DNA of 64,000 nt. Origin: Sterolibacterium denitrificans. GTDB taxonomy: Bacteria > Pseudomonadota > Gammaproteobacteria > Burkholderiales > Rhodocyclaceae. Position numbers and translations under genes: made by a program. The stretch spans positions 1,813,305 to 1,877,304 of the forward strand of contig NZ_LT837803.1 in the NCBI RefSeq assembly GCF_900174485.1. The letters are read 5' to 3'. The notes under the pieces were generated by a model that was given only the letters and a program-made list of their open reading frames with translations, ran no database searches and was not told where the DNA came from. Shown piece by piece: positions 46,001-54,217 of the stretch. Each line of letters starts with the position of its first letter. Positions within the stretch are counted from its first letter, which is position 1.

Positions 46001-49000
46001 GCGGCGGGCGACAAGCGTCTGGTGGCCTATGTGACGCTCAGGGAAGGCGAGGCGCTGGATATCGACGCCATGAAAGCGCAACTGAAAACCACGCTGCCCG
46101 ACTACATGGTGCCGAGCGTCTTCGTCGTGCGGGATGTATTTCCTTTGAGCCCGAACGGCAAGCTGGATCGCAAGGCGTTGCCGGTACCGGCGCAGGGCGG
46201 TGCTCAAACACGCGAATATGTGGCGCCGCAAGGTGAGGTGGAGGAGACGCTGGCGCGTATCTGGCAGGAACTCCTCGGCATCGCGCCGCCGGCACGCATC
46301 GGCCGACATGACAATTACTTCGACCTCGGCGGGCATTCGCTGCTGATCATCCAGATGCTCGAACGCCTGCGGCAAGCCGGACTCGCTGCCGACGTGCGCG
46401 CCGTTTTCGAGCATCCCAGCGTGGCGGCACTCGCCGCCTGGATCGTCGGTGCCGGCCACGGCGGGCCGGCGCCCGTGCAGGCGGCGCCTGCCAACCTGAT
46501 TCCACCCGGCTGCGCCCTGATCACGCCGGCCATGCTGCCGCTGGTCGAACTCAGCCCGGCGCAGATCGAGCGCATCGTCGCGACGGTGCCCGGCGGCGCG
46601 GCCAACGTGCAGGACATCTATCCGCTCGCGCCCTTGCAGGAAGGCATCCTGTTCCACCATCGACTCGGCGCGGAGGCGGCGGACGACAGTGACGCCTACG
46701 TTCTGCCGCTGCTGCTGGCCGCGGACGACGAGCAGCGGCTCGATGCCTTCATCGACGCGTTGCGGCAGGTGGTGAGCCGCCACGACATCCTGCGCAGCGC
46801 CATCCTCTGGGACGGTCTCGCCAGGCCGGTGCAGGTCGTGTATCGCCGCGTCGAGCTGCCGGTCGAGGAAATCGCGCTCGACCCGGCGCAGGATGCCCTG
46901 ACGCAGATGCAGGCGCGCATGGCATCGCGGCACAATCGTCTCGACCTGCGCCATGCCCCGCTGCTGCATCTGCAGTGCGCGGCCGATCCGCACGGCGCGC
47001 GCCGCTACCTGCTCCTGCGCTTCCACCACATCATCAGCGACCACTACTCGCTGGAAATCGTGCTGCGCGAAGTGCTGACTATCCTGGCTGGTCAGGCCGC
47101 GCGACTGCCCGAGCCGGTGCCTTACCGCGGCTTCGTCGCCCAGGCGCTGGCCCGCGAAGCGCAAGGGCAGGCCGCCGAGGCGTTCTTCCGCAGCCGGCTG
47201 GCCGATATCGACGAACCGACGGCGCCGTTCGGCCTGCTCGACGTGCATGGCGACGGCAGCCGCATCGAGGAAGCGCGTCTGGCGCTCGACCCGCAACTGG
47301 CGCTGCGCCTGCGCCAGGCCGCGCGCGAATTGCGCGTCGGCGCGGCGACGCTGTTCCATGTGGCCTTTGGCCTGCTGCTGGCGCGTGCCAGCGGGCCGCG
47401 TCATGGCGACGGCAGCGTGGTTTTCGGCAGCGTGCTGTCGGGTCGCCTGCAGAACACTCTCGGCGCCGATCAGGTGCTCGGCATGTTCATCAACACGCTG
47501 CCGCTGCGCCTCGATCTGCCAGGCCGGAGCGTGCGCCAGACGGTCGAGCATACGCACCGCGAACTCATCGAATTGCTCAGGCACGAACAGGTCCCGCTGG
47601 CGCTGGCCCAGCGCGTCAGCGGCCTGCCGGCAGCCACGCCGCTGTTCAGCGCCATGCTCAACTATCGCCACGGCTTGCCGGCAGGGCAGCCGGGCGCGGG
47701 CGGCCTCGAAATCCTCGCCAGCCAGGAGCGCACCAACTATCCGTTCACCGTCAGCGTCGACGATCTGGGCGAGGGCTTCGCGCTCGTCGCGCAGATCGAC
47801 CGGCGTGTGCAGCCGGGCCGCGTCAATGCCTACCTGCAGACCGCGCTGCAGGCGCTGGTCGATGCGCTGGAACAGGCGCCGCAGACGCCCATCCTCGAAC
47901 TCGACATTCTGCCCGCCGCCGAGCGTTTGCAGCTCCTCGAAGGTTTTAATGCGAAACGCAAGGTTTGTCCGCAGCATCGGACTTTGGCCGAACGTTTTGA
48001 ATTTCAGGCGCGGCGCTGTCCGGCTGCCGTTGCCGTCAGTTGCGACGGCGCCAGTCTGAGCTATGGCGAACTCAACGCGCGGGCCAACCAGTTGGCGCAT
48101 CACCTGATCGGTCTTGGCGTCGGCCCCGACAAGCTGGTTGCGCTGTGCTGCGAGCGCGGTGTGGAAATGATCGTCGGCCTGCTGGGCATCCTCAAGGCCG
48201 GCGGCGCCTACCTGCCGATCGACCCGGGCTATCCGCCGGATCGCATCGCCTATACGTTGAACGACGCCCAACCCGGCATCATCCTCAGCCAGCAGGCGCT
48301 GCGCGAGCGTCTGCCGGCCGGCGCGGCCCAACTCATTGCGCTGGACGCCGACTGGCCGGTTATCGCCGTTGCATCCGAACGCGATCCCGACTGCGAGACC
48401 AGCCTGGACAATCTCGCCTACATCATCTACACCTCCGGCTCGACTGGCCGACCCAAGGGCGTGATGATCGAACATCGCCAGGTCACGCGGCTGTTCGACG
48501 CCAGCGCGGATGCCATCAAGGACTTCCATTTCGACGAGCATGACGTCTGGACGCTGTTCCACAGCATCGCCTTCGACTTCTCCGTCTGGGAAATCTTCGG
48601 CGCACTGCTGCATGGTGGTCGGCTGGTCATCGTCCCGCAAGCCGTCGCGCGCGATCCGCAGGCTTTTTACCGTATGCTCTGCGCGGAAGGCGTGAGCATC
48701 CTCAACCAGACGCCGAGCGCCTTTCGCCAGTTGATCGCCGCGCAGGCCGAGGTGGAGGAAGCCCACGCGCTGCGCTGCGTCATCTTTGGCGGTGAAGCGC
48801 TGGAAATGCACCTGCTGCGTCCCTGGATCGCGCGCAACGGTGTCGAACAGCCACGGCTCATCAACATGTACGGCATCACCGAAACCACGGTGCACGTCAC
48901 CTGGCGCGAACTCGGCCGGGCCGACATCGAAGACGGGCAGGGCAGCAACATCGGCCGGCCGCTGCCCGACCTGCGGATCTACTTGCTCGACGAGCGGCTG

Positions 49001-52000
49001 CAGCCGGTGCCAATCGGCGTGGCCGGCGAAATTCACGTCGGCGGCGCGGGGCTGGCGCGCGGTTATCTGAACCGTCCCGAACTGACGGCGGAGCGTTTCA
49101 TTGCCGATCCGCATCATGCCGGCGCCGGGGAGCGCCTCTACCGTTCGGGCGATCTGGCCCGCTGGAAAGCGGACGGCACGCTCGAATACCTGGGGCGCAA
49201 CGACCATCAGGTCAAGATCCGTGGTTTCCGCATCGAACTGGGGGAAATCGAGGCGCAATTGGCTGGCCTGGACGAAATCGCGGAAGCCGTGGTCATCGCG
49301 CGCGACGATCATCCGGGCGGGACGAGCGACAAGCGGCTGGTGGCTTACCTGACCGCCAAGGCGGGCAATCAGATCGATCCTGCCGTGGTGCGCGAGCGGC
49401 TCAAGGCCGTTCTGCCCGATTACATGCTGCCCGCGGCCTTCGTCGTGCTCGAACGCTTGCCGCTGACGGCCAACGGCAAGCTGGATCGCCAGGCGCTGCC
49501 GGCACAAGGCATCGAGCCGGCACGGGCATACGACGCGCCGCAGGGCGAGATTGAAGCAAGCATCGCCGCCATCTGGCAGGAGCTCCTCGGCATCGCGCCG
49601 CCGGCACGCATCGGCCGCCATGATAACTACTTCGATCTCGGCGGGCATTCGCTGACCGCCATGCAACTGGCCGCCCGCCTGAGCCAGACGCTCGGCCGCG
49701 GCATTCCCGTGCGCCTGATTTTTGAAGCACCGACACTGGCCGAACTGGCCGAGGCCCTGATTGAACAGCCGGCCGAACGCGGCGAAGCAGGGCAGCAGTT
49801 CATCCCTCGTCTCCAGCCGCTGCCCGACTACCTGCCGCTGTCCTACGCCCAACGCCGCCTGTGGTTTCTCAGCCAGATCGGCGCGGCGGCCACGGCCTAT
49901 CACATCCCGGCGGCGCTGCGCCTGAGCGGGCCGTTCGAGCCGGCGCGTCTGCAGGCGGCGCTGAACGCGTTGGTGGCGCGTCACCGTCCGCTGTCCGCCA
50001 CCTTGATCCCGGTCGCCGGCGAGCCGATGCAGTGGCCCGGCGAGCCGGTCGCCATCGACTTGCCGGTGTTTCCAGCCGCCGATTTCAGCGCGGAACAGCT
50101 CGCAGCGCGGCTGACCGCCTTCGCGCTGGAGCCGTTCAATCTGGAGACCGGCCCGCTGCTGCGCGCCTGCGTCCATCGACTGGCGGCACAGGAGCATGTG
50201 CTGGCGGTGGTCGTCCATCACATCGTCGCCGATGGCTGGTCGCTGCAACTGGCCTTGCATGAACTGCTGCATCTTTACCAGCAGCCGGCAGCCGGGGAAT
50301 CCACCTTGCCCGATCTTCCGGTCAGCTTCTTCGACTACGCCGTCTGGCAGCGCCGGCTGATCGACGGCGGCGGACTGGATCATCAGCGGCGCTACTGGCT
50401 GGCTCGTCTGACCGGCGAATTGCCGATGCTGCAACTGCCCACCGACCGGCCGCGACCAGCGGTGCAAAGCTTCCAGGGCGGGCAGCACCGCCAGACTCTG
50501 CCCGCCGCGCTGGTCGAGCAGATTCGCCAGCGCTGCCGGCAACAGGGGCTCACGCCCTACATGCTGCTGCTGGCGATCTACCAGGTGCTGCTCTACCGCC
50601 TGACGGGGCAGACCGACATTCTCATCGGCACGCCGCTGGCCGGGCGCGAGCATCCGCAAACGCAATCGCTGATCGGCTTTTTCGTGAATACCCTGGTGCT
50701 GCGCTGCGATCTTGCCGACGATCCCAGCGTCGAACAGCACTTCCAGCGCGTGCGGGCCGATGCGCTCACCGCTTACGCCAACCAGGACTATCCCTTCGAC
50801 CTGCTGGTCGACCAGCTCCACTCGCGCCGCGATCTGGCGCGCCAGGCGGTGTTCGACACCAGCTTCACCGTCGAGACCGCCAGCCGTCAGCCGCTGCCGG
50901 TGCTGGAAAACCTGAGCATCCGTCCGCTGGCGATCGCGCTGCCGCGCGCCAAGTTCGATCTTTCCGCCACCATCAGCTTTCCGGACGAAAGCGGAGAAAG
51001 TAGCTTGGGCAGTCAGGCCGATGCCGTGCTCTCCTTTGAGTACAGCAGCGATCTGTTCGATGCGGCCACCATCGCCCGCTTTGCCGGTTATTACCTGAAT
51101 CTGCTGGCGGATGCCCTGGCCCATCCCGCGCGGCGCCTGTCCGAACTGCGCCTGATCGACGAAACGGAGCGCGACATGCTGCTCGGCCCGCAGTTTGCCG
51201 GTTTGCCGAAGCAGTATTCCCATGCCATTTCCGATCACCTGGCGGCCCGTTTCAGCGAAATTGCCAGCCGGCAGCCGCAAGCCTGCGCCCTGAGCCTGGC
51301 CGGCCAGCGCCTGAGTTATGCCGAACTGGAGGCGCGCGCCAATCGTCTGGCCCATGAACTGGTCGCGCAGGGCGTGCGGTCGGGGCAGGCCGTGGCGCTC
51401 TGCTTCGAGCGCGGCTTTGAAATGATCACGGCCATACTCGCCGTGCTCAAGGCCGGCGCCTGCTATGTGCCGATCGAACCGGGGCAGCCGGACGAGCGCC
51501 TGCGTTATCTGCTGCGGGACAGCGGCGCCTCGCTCATCCTCAGCCATGGCAGGCACGGCGAGCGCCTCGAAAGTCTGGCAGCGGCGCCAATACTCAGCCT
51601 CGATCGGGCGGCGGCCAGACTTGCCGACCAGCCGCAAAGCGCGCCGCGCGTCGATGTCGCGTCCACGGATCGCGCCTACGTCATCTATACCTCCGGCTCG
51701 ACCGGCCAGCCCAAGGGCTGCGAGCTGACGCACGCCAACGTGCTGCGCCTGTTCGACGCCTGCGCGAATGCCGGCAACACCGACGGCACCGGCACGGCGG
51801 TCAGCCGTTTCCGTTTCGATGCCGACCAGGTGTGGACGCTGTTCCATTCCTACGCCTTCGATTTCTCCGTCTGGGAAATCTTCGGCGCGCTGCTGCACGG
51901 CGGCCGGCTGGTGATCGTGCCGCAGGAGGTCAGCCGCTCACCGTCGGACTTCGCCGAACTGCTGGCCGAGGAAAAAGTCACCCTGTTGAGCCAGACGCCT

Positions 52001-53968
52001 TCGGCTTTCCTGCGCCTGCTGGAACTGGCGCAAGTCGAGGCCGATGATGGCGATGCCAATGTCGAAGCCGATGCCGGCAAGGCGCCGCGTCGACGGGAAA
52101 AACATGCCTGGGCCAAATCGCTGACCCACGTCGTCTTCGGCGGCGAAGTCCTGGACTACGCCAGCCTGCGCCCCTGGTTCCGTCATCGGCTGAATCCGCA
52201 GGCGCATCTGATCAACATGTACGGCATCACCGAAACCACGGTGCATGTCACCTGGCGCGAAGTCCGGCAAAGCGAAGTGGAGGCTCTGGGGGCGAGCAGC
52301 AACGTCGGTCGGCCACTGGACGATCTTTCCGCCTACATCCTCGATGCCCACCTGCAGCCGCAGCCCGTCGGCGTGGCCGGCGAGCTGTATGTCGGCGGCG
52401 CGGGGCTGGCGCGTGGCTACCTGAATCGTCCCGAACTGACGGCGCAGCGTTTCATTGCCCACCCCTATCGGGCCGGGGAGCGCCTCTACCGCTCGGGCGA
52501 TCTGGCGCGCTGGAACGCCCGGGGCGAGATCGAATATCTCGGCCGCCTCGACCATCAGGTCAAGATCCACGGCTATCGCATCGAGCTGGGTGAAATCGAG
52601 GCGCGCCTGTCCGCGCATCCGGCCATCGGCAGTTGCATCGTGCTGGCGGTCAAGGACATGCGTACCCTCGGCGATCGCCTGGTCGCCTGGTTCGTCGCCA
52701 GCGAAACGCTCACCGCCGGCCAGTTGCGCAGCCATCTGGGGACGAGCCTGCCGGACTACATGATTCCGCACGGCTTCCATCAGCTGGCCGAAATGCCGCT
52801 CACCGCGAATGGCAAGATCGACCGCAGCCGCCTACAGGCCGACCTGGCCGCGCGTCCGCAACTGGACGTGCCCTACGTGATGCCGGAAACGCCCATGGAA
52901 GTGCGCCTGGCCGAAATCTGGTCGGAAGTGCTGGGCGTGCAGCGCATCGGCCTGGCCGACAACTTTTTCGATCTGGGTGGCGACTCCTTCAGCGCTTACC
53001 GCCTGATGACGCGCATTTCCGACGAGCTGGGGCGCGATCTGCCGCTGGAATCCATCTTCCGTCAGCAGAGCATCGCCGCCATGGCGCAGGCGCTGGAGCG
53101 CAGCGCGGCGGAGGACGAGGAAGCAGAGTGCTCGCTGGTGCGGATACAGGCCGGCGAGCCGGGACGCATTCCCTTCTTCTGCGCCCACCAGGCCGGCGGC
53201 GATGTGCTGAGTTTCCGCGCGCTCAGCGAGGCGCTGGGGCCGGCGCGCCCCTTCTACGGCGTGCAGTCGGCCGGGCGTCTGCTGGGCGAGAGCCAGCATC
53301 ACACGCTGGAGGAAATGTGCGCCGACTACCTGCGTGACATCCGCCGCGTCCAGCCGCGCGGGCCGTATCTGATCGGCGGCCATTCCATGGGCGGCAAGGT
53401 GGCCTACGAACTGGCCCGCCAACTGGAAGCCGCCGGCGAACGAGTGGGCGTGCTGGCGATCCTCGATTCGGACATCGTGAACAAGAACACCTCGATGCTC
53501 GATTCATTGATGCTGCTTTCGGAAACCTTCCGCCTGGGCATCCGGCGCGAGGCGCTGGCCGATCTCGAACCGCGGCAGATGATGGAATACCTGCTGACCG
53601 CCGGCAAGAAACGCTTCGCCCGCGTGCTGGAAATCGCCTACGACATGGACATCCTGCCACGCGGCTTCAGGACGCGCGATGCGGAGATGTTCCTCAACCG
53701 CATCGCCACCAACATCCACGTCTCGGATGCCTACCTCGCGCCGCCCATCCACACGCCGGTGACGCTGTTCCTCGCCACCGACCACACCGAAAACAGCTAT
53801 CTCATCGACGTCGCCGCCTGGCGGCAGGTGGCGCTGGGCGGCCTGAAGGTCATCGACGTGCCGGGAAATCACCTGAACCTGATCCAGCGGCCGCACGTGC
53901 AAACCTTGGGCGGCATACTGGGCACGCTGATCAACGACTTCGCCGCCGAATTTGAGGAGCAACCATGA
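43058..53968 (+). CDS. NRPS synthetase 2 (modules 6-8 and thioesterase)
   Basis: A 3636-residue peptide synthetase: C-A-PCP, dual C/E-A-PCP, C-A-PCP and a C-terminal thioesterase. The A domains are read as Ser, Thr and Thr-like. The N-terminus (TENADDRLAALKREALLRKLKK) is a basic helix, complementary to the acidic tail of synthetase 1, as expected for matched docking elements. The ATG lies within the last eight bases of synthetase 1 (ATGACTGA), so translation is probably coupled and equimolar. The stop overlaps the ATG of the stand-alone carrier protein by four bases. It adds the last three residues and releases the product. Confidence 0.95.
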   Translation: MTENADDRLAALKREALLRKLKKTAQPRAQAGAVPVAVPTPPGERRRPVPLSWAQQRLWFIAQMDGIGSAYHIPGAFRLRGRLDPAALQAAFDAIVARHEILRTTIRPRGENFGAEAGVWQSIAAPGEGGLARFALRRDDIGPLLKPLDGSAREAEIQRCLRREIDQPFDLARGPLIRGLLLRCDEQENEDAGAGETHVLCIVMHHIIADGWSIGVLIREFAALYAAYSRGEPNPPTMLPPLPLQYADYALWQRDEQAGERLQKQLDHWQRELAGAPALLELPTDRARPPLQSHAGASIRFRLTPQLTADLRALARRNGVTSFMLLYAGWALLLSRLSGQRDIVIGTPVANRPRKEFEPLIGCFVNTLALRVQIDPEQSLQALLAEIKRRTLAAYAHQDAPFEQVVEALKPARSMSHSPVFQVLLSLQNVPQESLALPGLQLSALEIPGSTAQFDLSLMLHEGGESIQGELQYVSDLFDAPTMARWLACYQILLAAMSAASAASQSVATLPLLDSAERMKLLADFNATQVDYAQDQTLHQHIEAQVARQPEAIAVRYGEQTLTYAELNRRANQLAHHLIDLGIQSDSLVAISLERSLEMVVGLLGILKAGGAYVPVDPSYPAERIADMLEDAAPGVMLTQHSLKGSLPAGKAQVIALDSDWARIAQQPDGNPDPVSLGLGARNLAYVIYTSGSTGRPKGAMNEHRAVVNRLRWMQDAYRLTARDRVLQKTPFSFDVSVWEFFWPLMAGAQLVVAKPQGHQDPAYLRQLIEDEGITTLHFVPSMLQAFLDFLDQPGVAASACKLRHIVCSGEELSLALQNRCLAALPQAALHNLYGPTEAAIDVTYWECRLDERQSRVPIGFPIANVRMYILDALGQPVPVGVAGEIHIGGIGVARGYLNRPELTAERFIKDPFSNDAEARLYKTGDLGRWRADGAIEYLGRNDQQVKLRGFRIELGEIEAQIARHPNVKEVAVLAREDIPGAAGDKRLVAYVTLREGEALDIDAMKAQLKTTLPDYMVPSVFVVRDVFPLSPNGKLDRKALPVPAQGGAQTREYVAPQGEVEETLARIWQELLGIAPPARIGRHDNYFDLGGHSLLIIQMLERLRQAGLAADVRAVFEHPSVAALAAWIVGAGHGGPAPVQAAPANLIPPGCALITPAMLPLVELSPAQIERIVATVPGGAANVQDIYPLAPLQEGILFHHRLGAEAADDSDAYVLPLLLAADDEQRLDAFIDALRQVVSRHDILRSAILWDGLARPVQVVYRRVELPVEEIALDPAQDALTQMQARMASRHNRLDLRHAPLLHLQCAADPHGARRYLLLRFHHIISDHYSLEIVLREVLTILAGQAARLPEPVPYRGFVAQALAREAQGQAAEAFFRSRLADIDEPTAPFGLLDVHGDGSRIEEARLALDPQLALRLRQAARELRVGAATLFHVAFGLLLARASGPRHGDGSVVFGSVLSGRLQNTLGADQVLGMFINTLPLRLDLPGRSVRQTVEHTHRELIELLRHEQVPLALAQRVSGLPAATPLFSAMLNYRHGLPAGQPGAGGLEILASQERTNYPFTVSVDDLGEGFALVAQIDRRVQPGRVNAYLQTALQALVDALEQAPQTPILELDILPAAERLQLLEGFNAKRKVCPQHRTLAERFEFQARRCPAAVAVSCDGASLSYGELNARANQLAHHLIGLGVGPDKLVALCCERGVEMIVGLLGILKAGGAYLPIDPGYPPDRIAYTLNDAQPGIILSQQALRERLPAGAAQLIALDADWPVIAVASERDPDCETSLDNLAYIIYTSGSTGRPKGVMIEHRQVTRLFDASADAIKDFHFDEHDVWTLFHSIAFDFSVWEIFGALLHGGRLVIVPQAVARDPQAFYRMLCAEGVSILNQTPSAFRQLIAAQAEVEEAHALRCVIFGGEALEMHLLRPWIARNGVEQPRLINMYGITETTVHVTWRELGRADIEDGQGSNIGRPLPDLRIYLLDERLQPVPIGVAGEIHVGGAGLARGYLNRPELTAERFIADPHHAGAGERLYRSGDLARWKADGTLEYLGRNDHQVKIRGFRIELGEIEAQLAGLDEIAEAVVIARDDHPGGTSDKRLVAYLTAKAGNQIDPAVVRERLKAVLPDYMLPAAFVVLERLPLTANGKLDRQALPAQGIEPARAYDAPQGEIEASIAAIWQELLGIAPPARIGRHDNYFDLGGHSLTAMQLAARLSQTLGRGIPVRLIFEAPTLAELAEALIEQPAERGEAGQQFIPRLQPLPDYLPLSYAQRRLWFLSQIGAAATAYHIPAALRLSGPFEPARLQAALNALVARHRPLSATLIPVAGEPMQWPGEPVAIDLPVFPAADFSAEQLAARLTAFALEPFNLETGPLLRACVHRLAAQEHVLAVVVHHIVADGWSLQLALHELLHLYQQPAAGESTLPDLPVSFFDYAVWQRRLIDGGGLDHQRRYWLARLTGELPMLQLPTDRPRPAVQSFQGGQHRQTLPAALVEQIRQRCRQQGLTPYMLLLAIYQVLLYRLTGQTDILIGTPLAGREHPQTQSLIGFFVNTLVLRCDLADDPSVEQHFQRVRADALTAYANQDYPFDLLVDQLHSRRDLARQAVFDTSFTVETASRQPLPVLENLSIRPLAIALPRAKFDLSATISFPDESGESSLGSQADAVLSFEYSSDLFDAATIARFAGYYLNLLADALAHPARRLSELRLIDETERDMLLGPQFAGLPKQYSHAISDHLAARFSEIASRQPQACALSLAGQRLSYAELEARANRLAHELVAQGVRSGQAVALCFERGFEMITAILAVLKAGACYVPIEPGQPDERLRYLLRDSGASLILSHGRHGERLESLAAAPILSLDRAAARLADQPQSAPRVDVASTDRAYVIYTSGSTGQPKGCELTHANVLRLFDACANAGNTDGTGTAVSRFRFDADQVWTLFHSYAFDFSVWEIFGALLHGGRLVIVPQEVSRSPSDFAELLAEEKVTLLSQTPSAFLRLLELAQVEADDGDANVEADAGKAPRRREKHAWAKSLTHVVFGGEVLDYASLRPWFRHRLNPQAHLINMYGITETTVHVTWREVRQSEVEALGASSNVGRPLDDLSAYILDAHLQPQPVGVAGELYVGGAGLARGYLNRPELTAQRFIAHPYRAGERLYRSGDLARWNARGEIEYLGRLDHQVKIHGYRIELGEIEARLSAHPAIGSCIVLAVKDMRTLGDRLVAWFVASETLTAGQLRSHLGTSLPDYMIPHGFHQLAEMPLTANGKIDRSRLQADLAARPQLDVPYVMPETPMEVRLAEIWSEVLGVQRIGLADNFFDLGGDSFSAYRLMTRISDELGRDLPLESIFRQQSIAAMAQALERSAAEDEEAECSLVRIQAGEPGRIPFFCAHQAGGDVLSFRALSEALGPARPFYGVQSAGRLLGESQHHTLEEMCADYLRDIRRVQPRGPYLIGGHSMGGKVAYELARQLEAAGERVGVLAILDSDIVNKNTSMLDSLMLLSETFRLGIRREALADLEPRQMMEYLLTAGKKRFARVLEIAYDMDILPRGFRTRDAEMFLNRIATNIHVSDAYLAPPIHTPVTLFLATDHTENSYLIDVAAWRQVALGGLKVIDVPGNHLNLIQRPHVQTLGGILGTLINDFAAEFEEQP
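43202..46446 (+). other. Module 6: C-A-PCP, predicted Ser
   Basis: LCL condensation domain with HHIIADG (His206). The A domain (about 537-1050) has the same pocket as module 5, D-V-W-H-V-S-L-I-D plus Lys, hence Ser. The carrier Ser is at 1094 (YFDLGGHS). Because module 7 opens with a dual domain, this second Ser is predicted to become D. Confidence 0.88.
44615..46269 (+). repeat. Direct repeat copy 2: adenylation-domain cassette of module 6
   Basis: The second copy of the 1655-base unit at 41119-42773. Only scattered substitutions separate them, mostly silent. The constant offset and shared limits point to recent duplication or gene conversion. Confidence 0.92.
46493..49770 (+). other. Module 7: dual C/E-A-PCP, predicted Thr
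   Basis: The condensation domain is of the dual type (ITPAMLPLVELS, VPGGAANVQDIYPLAPLQ, HHIISDH at 1323-1329). The pocket of the A domain (about 1639-2150) reads D-F-W-N-I-G-M-V-H plus Lys, the Thr code, as in module 2. The carrier Ser is at 2198. Confidence 0.88.
49826..53107 (+). other. Module 8: C-A-PCP, predicted Thr-like
   Basis: The condensation domain (about 2257-2700) has HHIVADG (His2388) but differs visibly from the other ordinary ones (SYAQRRLWFLSQI, VSFFDYAVWQRR). The A-domain pocket (about 2725-3265) reads D-F-W-S-V-G-M-V-H plus Lys, one conservative step from the Thr code at two positions. The carrier motif is FFDLGGDS with Ser3310; GGDS differs from the GGHS of the other modules. 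Confidence 0.83.
53130..53965 (+). other. Terminal type I thioesterase
   Basis: An alpha/beta-hydrolase thioesterase at residues ~3345-3635 of synthetase 2. The nucleophile Ser3443 is in GGHSMGG. Asp3470 (AILDSD) and His3605 (PGNHLNLI) complete the likely triad. It releases the chain by hydrolysis or by macrolactonisation onto a Ser or Thr hydroxyl; the sequence does not say which. Confidence 0.88.
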
Positions 53969-54210
53969 AACTCGACAACGACATGCTGACACGCCTGGGC
54001 AAAAGTGCCGGGCTGGAAGTGAATCTGGCCGCGCTGCCGGCAGAGCGGACTTTTCAGGAAGTCGGCCTCGATTCGATGGCGCTGATCAACCTGATGTATG
54101 CGATCGAGGACGAACTCGGCCTGACGCTGACGACCGAGGAAATGCTGGAAATCAACAGCATCGCCGATATGCAGCGCCTGATCGGCCGTCGCCTGGGCGA
54201 GGGCGGCTGA
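53965..54210 (+). CDS. Stand-alone acyl/peptidyl carrier protein
   Basis: An 81-residue free-standing carrier protein. The phosphopantetheine attachment site is GLDSMALINL with Ser near residue 37. The preceding segment (LPAERTFQEVGLDS) and the acidic third helix fit the family. Its ATG overlaps the stop of synthetase 2 (ATGA), so it belongs to the operon. Possible roles are presenting an acyl or malonyl group in trans to the loading region or carrying a tailoring intermediate. It is distinct from housekeeping fatty-acid ACP by sequence, and its partner is unknown. Confidence 0.88.
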   Translation: MKLDNDMLTRLGKSAGLEVNLAALPAERTFQEVGLDSMALINLMYAIEDELGLTLTTEEMLEINSIADMQRLIGRRLGEGG

Positions 54211-54217
54211 AGCGGCG

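Noticed and set aside
22372-53968. Repeated similar blocks as a tandem-repeat or CRISPR-like array
   Set aside because: The similarity is homologous NRPS domains at about 3.2-3.4-kb spacing, not short spaced repeats.
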